NCBI GenBank assembly: GCA_029204225.1
Contig: CM055095.1
Coordinates: 63,832,136 to 63,896,135, forward strand
Reading direction: 5' to 3'
From: Diphasiastrum complanatum
Lineage: Eukaryota > Streptophyta > Lycopodiopsida > Lycopodiales > Lycopodiaceae
Length of the DNA: 64,000 nt
The position numbers and the translations under genes were made by a program. Below the pieces are notes generated by a model. The model saw only the letters and a list, made by a program, of their open reading frames with translations, did no database searches and was not told where the DNA came from. Positions 10,622 to 21,889 of this stretch are shown here, one piece after another; within the stretch, counting starts at the first letter, position 1, and the number at the start of each line of letters is the position of its first letter.

Positions 10622-11775
10622 ATGTCTTCGATCAACAACATTCAGACTAAGATCAATACAATCTTGGATACAAAAGGTTCAAATTATTTAATCTGGAAGT
10701 TAAAGACTTCACTCATATTGAAAGGCGAAGGTCTTTGGCAATGGGTAGAACCAACAAAAGAGAAGCCAATTACTCTTGGTAAAGAACTTCATGAATGGAG
10801 GGAGAAAAATGACAAAACTATAGCAATTATCGTCTTCAGTGAATGACAACATAATGCTAGTTTTTTCATCAACTTCGAACGCGAAAGAATTGTGAGAAGA
10901 ATTGCAAACCAAGAATGAGACTCGATCTTGTAATCAAATCATATTCTTGGAAGACCAATTGACTTACCTATAAGGGGACAACAAAGATCTGACCACTTTC
11001 GTACAAAAGATAAAGAATCTGTTTATTTCTTTGCAGAATGCAATCTCAAAGGAAAAACAGCTTAGCTATTTTCTTCGAGCCCTACCCAAGTCATTCCACA
11101 CAACTCGAACTTTACTGGCAAAAGATTCATCTATGACACTTCAAAACGCAATAGATGGAGTCAAAGAGGAAGTAGAAGCTCGCGAACGTTATGACAATAA
11201 TGGTGATTTGAAAAAAGTTCTATTTACTCAAAAGAATAAATCTTCAAAGAAGTTTAAGTCTAAGAGGGAGTCATCTAAGAAGAATGGAAATCGTTCAGAC
11301 GAATCCAAGACAAATGATCGAGAATCAGGAAAACAACCTAAAGATTCTGGTGATAGAAAGATTTGCAACAGATGCAAAAGATCAAGTCATACAGAAGACA
11401 AGTGTTGGTTGAATCCAAAGATTGATTGTATTCATTGTCATAAACAGGGTCATGCAACAGTAGACTGTTATCAAAATCCCAAGAACAAGAAGCAGAATCG
11501 AAGCAAACTTTCAGATTCAAATTTTGTTCAAAGCAGCAAAAGAGAGGACGACAAGAAACTCAGCAGCATATGTTTGTGCTGATTTATGTTGTTCATCAAA
11601 TTTGAAAATTTGAGAAGTAGTACTTGATTTGGGAGCCACCTCACATTTTGTTTCCTCGAAACAAATTTTGCCTGAGTATAAAAAGACGAATTATTCGAGA
11701 TTCATTATACTTGGAGACGGTTCTAAGCATGTAGTTGATGGAACTGGTGTACTATGGTTAGACACGCACTGTGTT
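10622..11775 (+). pseudogene. Copia gag and protease start (element B1)
   Basis: Gag begins at ATG 10622 (SSINNIQTKINTIL). The frame is lost at about 10840 and recovered at 11031, where it runs to 11582 with two zinc knuckles: CNRCKRSSHTEDKC and CIHCHKQGHATVDC, both intact CCHC. A protease start follows in another frame (ATSHFV near 11636), with the usual DSG changed to DLG. The sequence breaks off after WLDT at about 11775. Integrase, RT and RNase H are absent, so this copy has lost its 3' half. It shares its order and wording with the B fragments at 28846-31348 and 48760-49239. Confidence 0.8.
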
Positions 11776-11829
11776 GGTGGTATGTTGCTGCTTTGTGGAA
11801 CAATTAGACTTTGGTTGAATCTTACTCGT

Positions 11830-12761
11830 TCAAGAGCAATCATCAATCTTAGTCTCCCCCTTGGTATTGCACTTCCCAATTGAAGGTTGTGTGGTCACAC
11901 TTTGCCTCGGACTTTGTGCTAAGTTGACTTCAAGTTGCTCTGTTGACACATGCTCCCTTTGTAATTCATCAACAAAATTTTTTTGTAATGATTGCTTTAA
12001 GAGGCTTGGTAAAATTCTCTGAACTTCATCAGTTGCCAATCTCTTGACTTCCTCAACTACTATTGGCTTGATAGATTCTACCAGCTTTGTCTTCTGTGAT
12101 GTTCTTGCCAGTTTGTCCGTGGGTGTATCTACTTTGAAACTTTTGTCAAATTGACTTCTTCCTCACTTGTTTCATACCCAAGTGGCACTAAGATTTTTCG
12201 CTTATAGCACATTAAGTCTATGTGTGGATTGGACAACACATGTGCATGTCGATCTACATATGCCAAATGCCCCCTAGCTATTTGTGAGTTCCGCACTGGA
12301 CAATCCAAGCATGGATGGTTAACTCCGCGTTGTCCACACATATTTTCGAATGTTGATGGATCACCTCGATGTGGACATTCGGCTCGACGATGTCTTCCTT
12401 TGCATCCAAAGCATCGTACCGTGTGCAATATACCATCTCCTCGAAGTTGATAACCATACATAAGTAATGGACATCCATTAAGATCTTCCACAAACAAAAT
12501 CAGTAGGCTATTATGGTAATCTTGTGAGTTCGGTGACATGCAAGATGATATGAGCAAGACTTCTACTTGGCCGAGTACTACAAATAATTGGCTATCACTT
12601 GACCAAGATAACAAGTGCATTGTCATCGAGTGTTCATCTGAGGCAATACTACTTAGAAAAAATGTGAATTTCTTTTCCAATAGGTGGCATCTTCTTCTCT
12701 TCACTTGAGGTAAGAAGTTTGACTCCAAGCAAATTAAGTTTACCTCCAATGAGGGGGGCAT
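11830..12761 (-). pseudogene. Degenerate frame with zinc-knuckle-like motifs (possible Gypsy gag)
   Basis: A 210-codon frame (12761 to 12129) holds CFGCKGRHRRAEC and, 20 residues on, a second Cys/His cluster CGQRGVNHPCLDC. A single frameshift near 12150 allows reading to continue into a Lys/Glu-rich, probably helical tail as far as 11830. Paired knuckles near the C-terminal part resemble nucleocapsid regions of Gypsy gag proteins, but the spacing of the first (C-x2-C-x3-H-x4-C) is one residue short of the classic form. On the other strand a purine tract and TGTTGGTGAG lie at 12747-12775, which could be a 3' LTR start; the frame would then be antisense to that element. I cannot settle whether it is gag or a host gene remnant. 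Confidence 0.35.
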
Positions 12762-12789
12762 GTTGGTGAGTCTAGTTTTATCACCTTGT

Positions 12790-13659
12790 GTTATGTAGTT
12801 GCACGACTCCGCTCAAATGCAAAATGAAAACATAAAAGAAAAAATAAAGCTTAATTTTGACTTAATGAAAAGTCATTACACTAGAATTACATGCGTGCAT
12901 AGAGACAACTACAATCTACTTGATCATGCACCCATGCTATGAGTCTTAATTAGTATATAGACCCAAGCTATAGCCCAACATGTGAACTTTGGATGTTTTC
13001 ACATACAAGGGGGCCAAATAGTGATGCTGAATCACACCACACTTACCCCTCCATAATCACACTTCTCTCTCCTCTATCCTATATGTTCCACAAAAATGTT
13101 TTGCCGCCTAAAAAATTTGAATCTGAAAAGCTCCTAAAACATAAGGGGATCTAGGGTGGGGCATGTGAAGACGACAGGGAGTACTCCACCTACCCTATGT
13201 CAACATTTTTTATGCAAAGTCATCTACCACATGGGGGACTTCACTTTTCTATGTGAAAAGGGATAAGGGCATTAATGAATGTTGAGTTTTTTGACAAATA
13301 TACATGCCCTACAACTTTGTGTAAGAACACCCTTATATGATTAAAACAATACTGATTAATAGTAGCATGGTACTTAATTCATTCCAAATGTCATTAAAAT
13401 GTGCACAAATATCAGTGTTAGAATTACGTATTTATAGCCAAATGTCATTTGATATAAACTAACGCGTTACATGCGCTCTTGTACATGTGCGAGCAAATTA
13501 CTAGGATACATTGTGTACTTTGAAAGATCGATTGTGACGAATCCAAAGCAGAACAATGAAGGTGGATGAAGGTCGAATGCTTTGTTTATAAAGCAGGCTG
13601 CTTCGATTTGATTTCCTTCAATGGGAAAGAATGCTGCTAGCTTGACTAACTATCTTTCA
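12790..13659. other. 3' flank of the RING gene, no gene seen
   Basis: AT-rich sequence with only short frames. It should include the 3' UTR and polyadenylation region of the minus-strand RING gene next to 13660. I could not pick a clear poly(A) signal. Confidence 0.3.
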
Positions 13660-15075
13660 CTAATAAATGTTGAGATACTCCCTTATTTCTTTGTTACAAA
13701 GAGGGCAAGTTCCCCTTGCATTCACCAACCTCTGGGAACACTTTCGGCAGAATGTATGGCCACAAGGAATGAATGCTGCTCCTTTGCGAGCCAACATACA
13801 AACACAGCACAAAGAATCTAAATCAGCAATTTCCTCATCAATGTCAGCCTCACCTTCTGACCAATAATGGAAAAACGTTGTGGTACATCTTTGAGGATCC
13901 ATTATGATGAAATTTCCTCCATCACCATCTGTTTGTTGAAGCAATGTCAAGAGTGAGACACGGGAAGGTGTTGCCCTGTTATCAGATGGCAGACTTTGTG
14001 TTCTAAAAGCCTCCAAGGATCTTGGCTGAACAGGGAGTTCAAGTTCAGAAATAGATGATGGTTCTAGAGTCATTGTGGCATCGTTCCCCAATGAATGATA
14101 CCTTGAATGGCCACCCTGACCACTTTCAGGTTCAAATACTGAAACTTCTTGGATTTCAACACCTCCAGCATGATCTGCTATTTGAGTGTTAGAAACGTTG
14201 AGTGGATCAATTGGTGATGTAGAGGAGACTAGATTTTGTCCCACATCACTACTAAATGAATGGTATCTGGAAGGATTGCTAGAAGATGTGTCTATGGTGA
14301 ATGGCAGGGGTAAAGAATCAAGGTCATTAGTGCCCCCATCCTCTCGATCTTGGCATAGCAGTGCCCTTAATGATAGTCGTGGTTGCAAGTCCAGATTTTC
14401 TGCTGGCTCAGTCCTTTCATGGGCTGAGCAATTTTCAGCTGAGGCTCCTAAAGGTAGAGAAGTTCCAATAGCGTCAATTCCTGTCAAAGGCATTTTGCTA
14501 CAACCGTCTGAAACTTGATCTGCACTGATGTCTTTCGAAAAATTTGTAAAATTATTAAGCATGGATAATAGTGAGCAAGTCCTATATTCTACATCAGCTT
14601 GCAGATCACAATGCATATCATCAGGCATGACATTAGCAGGGGCCTCTGACACTGTTTGGCTTGTTGTTTCTGCATCCACTGATGTACTCCTCATCATTTG
14701 ACGGTATAGGGACACATGATTCTCTGGGGAATTTGAATCACTATCGCTTGCTATTAGCCTCTCCTTCAATGTCTTTCGGTCTTCTGCTTGCTGCTGATTC
14801 ATACCTTGTACTGTAGCTGGAGCCATAGTGCGTTCCCTAAGCAATCCTTTCAGAACTGATTCTGCATCTGCGCATACATCTTTCAGCTGATCTCCAAACT
14901 CCAGTTTTGCAGAGCTGATGACAGCAGCTAATCTTTCTATACTACAATCTCTCATAGCTTTCCAAAGCTCTAGCCTCTTCTTCTCCTCGTCCCTTTTCTT
15001 CTTTGAAATTAGGACAATGACTCTTCGGACAAACGCTTTACTCACATACCCCTTTTTTCTTTGAAATCCTTCCAT
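13660..15075 (-). CDS. RING-finger protein, probable E3 ubiquitin ligase
   Basis: A single uninterrupted frame of 471 residues ends in TAG. The C-terminus is a C3HC4 RING: C423-x2-C426, C438, H440, C443, C446, C457-x2-C460, with the core FIPCGHTFC and the last Cys 11 residues from the end. RINGs of this form bind E2 enzymes and make proteins ubiquitin ligases; a Zn-binding role is seen, ligase activity is inferred. The N-terminal 90 residues are Lys/Arg/Glu-rich and probably helical (RDEEKKRLELWKAM). The middle (about 90-410) is Ser/Thr-rich and probably disordered, with a reiterated SRYHS motif. The chosen ATG has an in-frame TAA 18 bases upstream. Another frame is open just upstream and runs into a donor-like GTATGTGAGT over codons 10-13, so the first 20 or so residues are less sure. 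Its clean frame contrasts with every neighbour. The family occurs widely in plants, but I do not give it a symbol. Confidence 0.9.
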   Translation of the reverse strand: MEGFQRKKGYVSKAFVRRVIVLISKKKRDEEKKRLELWKAMRDCSIERLAAVISSAKLEFGDQLKDVCADAESVLKGLLRERTMAPATVQGMNQQQAEDRKTLKERLIASDSDSNSPENHVSLYRQMMRSTSVDAETTSQTVSEAPANVMPDDMHCDLQADVEYRTCSLLSMLNNFTNFSKDISADQVSDGCSKMPLTGIDAIGTSLPLGASAENCSAHERTEPAENLDLQPRLSLRALLCQDREDGGTNDLDSLPLPFTIDTSSSNPSRYHSFSSDVGQNLVSSTSPIDPLNVSNTQIADHAGGVEIQEVSVFEPESGQGGHSRYHSLGNDATMTLEPSSISELELPVQPRSLEAFRTQSLPSDNRATPSRVSLLTLLQQTDGDGGNFIIMDPQRCTTTFFHYWSEGEADIDEEIADLDSLCCVCMLARKGAAFIPCGHTFCRKCSQRLVNARGTCPLCNKEIREYLNIY

Positions 15076-15235
15076 TCCCTTTTGATTTTGTTATAACAGC
15101 TCCACAGAGCCTCAACGATCCCCCCTTTTCTCAGCAACACGTCTTCTTTTCCCTTGCCGATGACATTACACTTCTTCGTTTCTTCTTCCTAGGAGCTGTC
15201 TTTATTTATGCTCATGTCCTGTTCCTGCGAAACAA
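15076..15235 (-). promoter_or_regulatory. Candidate 5' leader of the RING gene with a short upstream ORF
   Basis: An ATG at 15166 opens an 11-codon upstream ORF (MSSAREKKTCC) that stops at 15131, 55 bases before the main ATG; such uORFs often dampen translation. A pyrimidine-rich acceptor-like TTGTTTCGCAG ends near 15222 on the minus strand, so a leader intron reaching further upstream is possible. These are sequence impressions without transcript support. Confidence 0.35.
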
Positions 15236-15239
15236 TTTT

Positions 15240-17690
15240 GCAACCGTTACTATAATCAAGTTGTCGTGGTACCTCTGCCGCATCATCTAAGACTACGATA
15301 GTCAAATAGCATGTGTATGTTATTGGTTTCAATCACGCAGTGTAATAAAATGAAATTTTGTGACCTCAACATGTGGGCTTAACACCTATGGTTATTTACA
15401 CTAGAGGCCCTTGAACTGCAAAAAGACTATGAGGCACACCGTTTAAACATCTTTTAACTCTATGATTGTAAAACTTTGGAGAATTCGAAGCAACAGAATG
15501 CGAGCTCCAGAACTGCTGCTAAATGAAAATGAAGCAAAAAATGAACCGATTGTATCTCAAGTCTAGCATTGTTTAACTTTCACTGTGATAGTGAGTGCTG
15601 ATTCCTTTTGAAAGGGAACCCATATAATGGAAGGTTCATCCAAAGCCAGGTTGCTACCCAATTCCTCTCACAGACATACAGAAAGAGCACAAACATACCC
15701 TGAACATGAATGCACTTGAAACCATCAACAATGAGCAGTGGTTCGAACCTCTGTAAATCAGAAAGATCAAATGGTTGAACAAAGATGCAACTTATAAGAC
15801 CATAACAACTCATTTCAAGTAAGACTTGGGTACGCTATACAAAAAGACTTGGATCTGTCCGCATATTTCAATAATAATAAACCAATTTCTTCTGGTCCAT
15901 TGTTGAAATCTCTTATGTGCTTACAAAAGTTGCTTTTACTCCATGATCACTATCTTAAGAGTATTTTTGCTTTGTAGTCACATAACGTATATTTTGGTCT
16001 TTAAAGCATATCCTTCTTAATTACTAGATATAATCTGGGCTCTCCCTTGAAAGACTATCATTTAATAAGATTGGCAGGAATAGAGGAAGGAAATAGCAGC
16101 AGGAGGTTGAGAAATTGCAAGGCCTATGTGGTTTCAATGTTAAGAAGGGTCTCCAGCACTCAGACTTTAGCTCTGCTATGAAAAAGTTCAATGTAATTTG
16201 CTTGCAGATAGAATATCAGCTTGCATAGATTGTTTCAAAGTCCAGGATCAATTGCACAAACTCGATCATATAATAATACTGAATAAAATCGATCATATAG
16301 TAATACTTTCAAAGATTCGGTGGCATGGTGTCACACGCGACCTAAAACCTTATAGGCTCCTCTCGTCATCAGATGAGAACCAGAAAGGCATTGAAAACAA
16401 TGCTTAATTACTAGTTTTCACGAATTCCAAAGGACCCGACCATACCCACAGATATCTATTTACCGGACTCCGTTCAGAAAAAGGAATAATGCCAATCCTT
16501 CTACGAGCTCGAGTTAAGTATTTAGCATTTGAATTCAAGGAAATAGTCCCTGTGGTAAAAGGAATGTAGAGTCTACGTTTTATTTGCTCGTTCACAAACT
16601 CTTTAACCTTTGCAATGATTCATGCAATCGGTAGCTGACAGAAATACATTAGAACAATATATATTTACTTAAAAATACACAAGAAACAAGAAATATGCAT
16701 TAGCTGATAGGTAAACATTGGAACAAATATGCTGGCTTCAAGAAAGAAAATCTGAAGGCTATTGCAGTTTCAGTCAGCATACGAACATGCAGGGAAATGG
16801 TCATTGAACAAAATTGGCCAAAATCGAGTCAAAATTACATCACCAGATTATGTCAGAATTGTCGAAAGTTCCAATTTCACCGTGCCAATAGTTGTTCTAA
16901 CTATTTCAGTTGGAAAATAAATAAGGACCCGAAGGAAGCTACGGAAGGAGAATTTCAGTCACGTTCTTATTATCTCTCATACACTTAGTTTGCAAGAAAT
17001 ACTGAGCTCTTTTGAAAATAGAACTTGTGTGTCTTACTCTTGCTCGACTCACGCACTAAATTCAAAGCGAATCAGAGAATGAACCAGCTAGACATCACAT
17101 CTCCTTCCATGTATGTGCAGTTCGTAAAATTTCTCAGTGCTTACCCTATCATGTCCTATATTGTTTACGTGCTGTAAGCTGGGTAAAAATTTCCGTCGTA
17201 CCTTCTTCGTGCTTGTTAGTCCTGATTCTTTGATTGATCGATGTACCTACACATAGCATATGCAGGTCAACGAATGAATTAGATGGTCAAGTTAACGATC
17301 CTTTCTTGCTATCAAGTGGTAAAGCTCAAGAAAGAATAAGGGAAAGTTGAAGAAAGTATCACAAAATGGGATGCCATGTTTCATTGTGAGATATAAAAAA
17401 GAAAACTTAGTATAGGAAACGTTGCTTCTAACATTCTACACAAAAACATTATAATTCGCATTGGAACCAAACTTCATCCACCTTATGAGAGTGCTGCAAG
17501 AAAAAACTTGAAAGACATCACGCACTACAATTTAAGATCGATAACAAATAAAGAAGCCATTCCAGCAAGACTTCTCAAGTTTAGAAACATAATTGATTTG
17601 CTGCCTGCGCATAAGATCTTACCAGAGAATATCAAGAAACACAGAAGGGCAAAAACCAGCAATAGATTGATAATACAAACAGAGGGAAAT
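15240..17690. other. Upstream region of the RING gene, no gene seen
   Basis: Unique-looking AT-rich sequence without retroelement motifs. Short frames, such as 16404-16595 minus, are open but show no recognisable domain. It may hold leader introns of the RING gene. Confidence 0.3.
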
Positions 17691-17703
17691 TATAAGAGAT
17701 CGT

Positions 17704-18360
17704 TCAACGGGAACATAGGTCGGACGACAATAACGGGGCACGACGCATAGAGCTCAACAAATGTTGGCATGATATAGGGGGGAAAAGACGAAGAAGAGCG
17801 TCTTTTGGATCCTTTAATATCAAGGAACCTGGATCGAGAAAGGCAAGCAAGAAGAGATAAAGAGATACGCAAAAGAAAAATTGCAAACGGCAGCGATGGA
17901 GCATCTTTGAAACCCGGTGATTCTTGTCAACACAAAAAGGAAAAGCGAAAAAATAGGCATAATATCCAAACCTTAAAGGCAACTGCAAGAAACCAGAGAT
18001 AGATGGGAGCAGTTAGGGAGATTATGTTTGCCAAAAAGAAGCAGAAATTCACAAATTCGCAGCAAAGATGACACCAACTCCACGACAAACCACCTATTCC
18101 CTCCCATGATCGCGATCAAGCTTCATCGTTGCCGAGGTAGAGAAAGAGAAAAGAGCAACAGAAAGAAAGAGAAAGAGAGAGCGAGAGACTGTCATTGATA
18201 CGCAGACGGTACGCGTACGGTCGGTCGTCTATGAGATTACACCAAATTTTGAAAGCGGCAAAGAGGCGGTACATCGCAGCCTGGATGCCGGAATTTCCCA
18301 TTTCACGAACTCTCTACCGACAAGGGACAGACAAGATGCGTCCCGGTGGCCATGTCATGG
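17704..18360 (-). promoter_or_regulatory. CpG-rich candidate promoter or first exon
   Basis: Between about 18170 and 18350 CpG dinucleotides are far denser than in the rest of the window (for example ACGGTACGCGTACGG), and a CT-rich run on the minus strand (18140-18190) resembles plant 5' leaders. A minus-strand frame opens at 18301 (MGNSGIQAAMYRLF) and has ordinary composition for 37 residues before entering the CT run. Acceptor-like CTTGCAG and donor-like sites occur near 17700-18000. The position upstream of the RING gene on the same strand suggests its first exon, but it could belong to a separate gene. Confidence 0.3.
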
Positions 18361-19778
18361 GTCCATTATAGGTGGGAAAAAATATAATAAATAAGAAAAG
18401 AATACATGTCACTATATTTTTTTTATTACATTAATATTTATATATATACCCAAGAGAGGTTGATAACTTTGGCCAAGGCCCATGTCTCTTGTTATTAGAG
18501 TATTTGACTCATTTTTATCATGAGTAAAGTCTTTTGAGAGGACTACTTGAGACTTTATGTGGCATAGATTTTATGTGGCCATGTGGCCCTAGACTCTCTA
18601 GGGACCTCTCACTTTATAATTATTTAATACTGAGCACACTTCTATATAGAAAGAAACTCAAGACGTTAAGCATAAAAGAACCCTACATTATGATTGGTTA
18701 GCCTTGTAACTGTACTTGTGTATTAGCCCCTCTTCTATACATGCATTATGATTTCTCAGCCTTTTACACTTTATTTGTGATGAGGCCCACTTTACTTGTG
18801 ATTAGCCCATGTGTTTATAAGTAGCTAGTCAACTCATGCTACCAATGATAAGTCATAGGTCAAAGTCTACACTTGGCTCATGCTTAATTGGCAAAGAGAG
18901 ACAAATCTCGTGTATGTCATGTGCAATAATGTATAGCTTAATAGAGGGAAGGGCAATATTATACATCAAAGGGGCATGATGAATTCACACAACTATAGTA
19001 CATGTGTCTTACTAAGGCCAATTTCACCTCTCTTCTTCTATTTTCTTTTTGGAGGCAGTGGGGGGCGTTCAAGTAATAGTGTAAATACACTCATCTCATT
19101 GGTTGCTCCCAGTTGAAGTGGCATCCTCACCTTCCATATTAGGAGGGACTTACTCGTAGCCGACAAGAATGCATTCCAATATGTGGCGTGGGTGACTTCC
19201 TTCAGAATATTCTCCTACTCCTCCATCTCAGTTGGTGGGACCTTGGCCTCATATTCATTAGATACCTTACATCATACGAATCCAAATTGGCCATCTATGC
19301 TTACCTTGTGCAAGTGGCCAATGTGTGAGAGATTTGGGTTCCCATCCATGCGGGAGTCAAGTTTTTGAATCTACTTATTCCCCCTCATGTTTGTAACCAA
19401 TCTATCTAAAAAAAAGTCAATCCCTAACATAGGGAGTTCATGCCCTCCATAGAATTCCAACTAAATTGGGAATGTATAAACTTTAAGGCATAGCCTTATA
19501 TAAACAAAGATTTTCCTTGCCCTTGGTCCCATCAATGATTTAAATAAATATTTTTCTATGCAAAGATTGATTGAGAAATACTAATGTGGCTTGGCATGGT
19601 GCAGGTACAAGAGGAGGTGTACCCCTAGGACATGTCATCTAACCCATGATGGGTTAAAAATTAACCATGATTCATGATGTGCAAGAGTGCCTAAGATGAG
19701 AAGCCATGGCGATGTCAAAGACCAAGTGTTTTTTATGATATTTATTTTTTAAATATATTTCGTTTCAATAAATGGACT
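18361..19778. other. AT-rich spacer, no gene seen
   Basis: Starts with very AT-rich sequence (18370-18450). No retroelement motif, RNA gene or supported coding frame is visible. Confidence 0.3.
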
Positions 19779-20190
19779 GTTGGGATTCGATGCTCAGCCT
19801 CAAATCCATTCAATAATGAGCATCTTGAAAGCTGCCAACCAAGAAGAAATTGCTGCAGATACTGCAAACGAACCAACCACGAGATTCAGGATTGTCGCAT
19901 CCTACAAGCCAAGAACAAAAAAGGGCAATCGAATCAGATGGAAAATGCAGCTGCAGAGAAGCGACACAAACAAATCAAGGGGCGGAGCATGATGCATTCA
20001 TGACAAGCCATCAAGAAGCATCAGACGACAACTCTTGGTTTCTTGATTGCAGATCCACTCAGCATATGACCAGCCATATCGGTCTATTTCAAGTCAGTGC
20101 AGCATTCCTTCATTATCATCACCTTGTATGTCAACGACACATTGCTTTTTTGCAACAATACCAATCAGATGAAGGATTCCAAATTTTCAT
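19779..20190 (+). pseudogene. Copia deletion derivative: zinc knuckle, protease, RT fused
   Basis: A zinc knuckle CRYCKRTNHEIQDC is encoded at 19854-19895, in a phase with no long frame. A protease-like WFLDCRSTQHMT follows at about 20037-20072, with the active DSG changed to DCR. From about 20091 the DNA matches the RT segment at 43247-43330 (AGTCAGTG...CAACAATACCAAT), including the region of the YVDD box (here YVND). Integrase is missing between protease and RT, so this is an internally deleted copy. The start near 19779 resembles the LTR start at 24661 (ATGCTCA...AATGAGCAT). Confidence 0.65.
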
Positions 20191-20959
20191 GATGGATTGC
20201 ATCCGACGAGATTCCGTCTGATGAGTCATTTGCATCCGACGAGTCATTTGCATCCGACGAGTTATTTGCATCCGACGCCTGACCTAAAAATTTTTCGTAT
20301 AAATTGGCCGCCCACGTCATTTTTATTTCACACAATTTTCGAACGAGTTCATGACCGATTGGCAAATTTCTGATGATCTTTCTATTCTCTACTCTGATTT
20401 AGCCGATTTTTCTTGCAAACTGACCGCTATCAATCCTTCTATCGTATGATCCATGCTCCATCGTTTCCACACACCCATTCGTCCGCGTAGTTCAAAACCC
20501 TACCAAATCTCAACCTTATAAAGTTTACCTATTCCAAAACTTTCATTTTTGTGTTTTTACCACTTCCACACTCTTTTTATTTTGTGAGTAATTTCTTTTC
20601 ATATTACCTCAAATTCCTTTTTATCGACTCTTGCATCAGTGCATTTCAATCTACATCCCACTTTGCATTCATATTTTGCGTCCGACAAGTGCACTACGTT
20701 TTTGCATCTGACGACCTGCATTTCCACTAGATCCGACGACATTTTTCATCCGACAGATTGCATTTCTTGCATCCGACACTACACATCCATTTGCATCTGC
20801 ATCCAATAGTTTCCATCCGCCATTTGCATCCAACAGTTTCCATCCACCATATCCACCATTTGCATCCGTTAGTTTCCATCCGACACATTTGCATCTGCCA
20901 CTGTAGCCGCCAGATCTCATCTAACACCCAATCCAGAGAACACCAGAAAAATAAGAAAG
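20191..20959 (+). repeat. GCATCCGACG short repeats
   Basis: Three near-perfect 18-bp units GCATCCGACGAGTCATTT lie end to end from about 20232 to 20276, after one diverged unit at 20199. A second cluster of CATCCGAC, CATCTGCATCC and AGTTTCCATCC words fills 20685-20900. In between there is no supported gene. The CCGAC core is the same as in the minisatellite at 5715, though the flanks differ. Confidence 0.65.
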
Positions 20960-21435
20960 ATTTCAAAAATGGCCGAATCGATCACAATGAAGGCATCCTA
21001 GAAATGCCTTGGTCATCGAAACTCGTTCCATGTGAAGACGACACAATGCTCCAATGGTACACACAAGCCGAGACGCTCTTCCAGGAGCTGGGATACTCCT
21101 AAGTGGAAGGGGCATTAAAGCCTCTACCTGATGTACCAAGCTTATGAAAATTTTGACGAGAAACAGCTCACCTTCCATATTGATCTACAAAACTTTCAGT
21201 TGTACTCTATTTGGCTGGCAGCAACCTTACATCCTTTGGCTTACCAAGTGGATCCAAGGAGAAACCAGTGAAGCTGACAAATATGCTGCAGCAGCTATAC
21301 GCCAAGTTTCTCGACACCTCATTTGACAAGTGGAAGAATAAGGATGGCATCCTCCTCGAAGCCGTTAAATGCAAGGAATTGGGAGCTGCCTATGCATACC
21401 TCACCAGATACACACACACACAAGAAAGACACATC
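20960..21435 (+). pseudogene. Degenerate coding region, unrecognised
   Basis: Three frames in succession read like one protein: a Trp/Glu/Leu-rich start (20985-21100, ending QELGYS), a middle around YQAYENFDEKQ (21136-21200) and a 75-codon end from 21211 (MLQQLYAKFLDTSFDKW). At least two frameshifts and one stop separate them. Composition looks coding, but I recognise no domain. It may be a gag-like protein of another retroelement, judging only from its setting. Confidence 0.3.
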
Positions 21436-21819
21436 TAATGAGGATCCCTCTTCAGATCTTTGCCATGCTAAGAGAATCCTACAAAGGCCAGCAAAACATG
21501 TATAATTGGGCTGGGATCATCTCTAGACAACTGATCACTACTTTATAGAAACGAGCTCCAGTCACATCCTTGGGCTACATACTTTTTGATGTGGTTAGGA
21601 GTCAGTCCTCAATTGACTTGAAGCTTGCCTTGGCTCCAAGAGATGCTGCTGCAAACCGCAGTTATCAACCTTCAACAGCTTCATCCACACCTTCCCAACA
21701 GGCTGGTGCATCTCATGAGCTTAGAACCATGAAGTGACACTAGAAGTGCTCATTGGGCCATGGGCTTATACACGCAGTATGCCATGACCCTCGCAACTAT
21801 TTCTACCAACTTTGACATT
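21436..21819. other. No gene seen
   Basis: Possible continuation of the degenerate region to the left, but stops are frequent and no motif is visible. Confidence 0.25.
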
Positions 21820-21889
21820 TTATTTATTTACATGCATGGTGGGAATATTTCCAATAGGACCCACGGCCTGAAGTAGTGTCGATCCCTCG

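Noticed and set aside
16404-16595. 63-codon minus-strand frame that at first looked like an organellar gene piece
   Set aside because: I could not match it to any plastid or mitochondrial protein I know, and nothing around it is organellar.
17704-17988. 94-codon minus-strand frame rich in Phe and Leu
   Set aside because: Could be part of a leader exon, but composition follows the T-rich strand and there is no recognisable domain.
20669-20966. Minus-strand frames with GGWKLLDANGG repeats
   Set aside because: They read the CATCCGAC/AGTTTCCATCC short repeats; two phases are open at once, as expected for a repeat rather than a gene.
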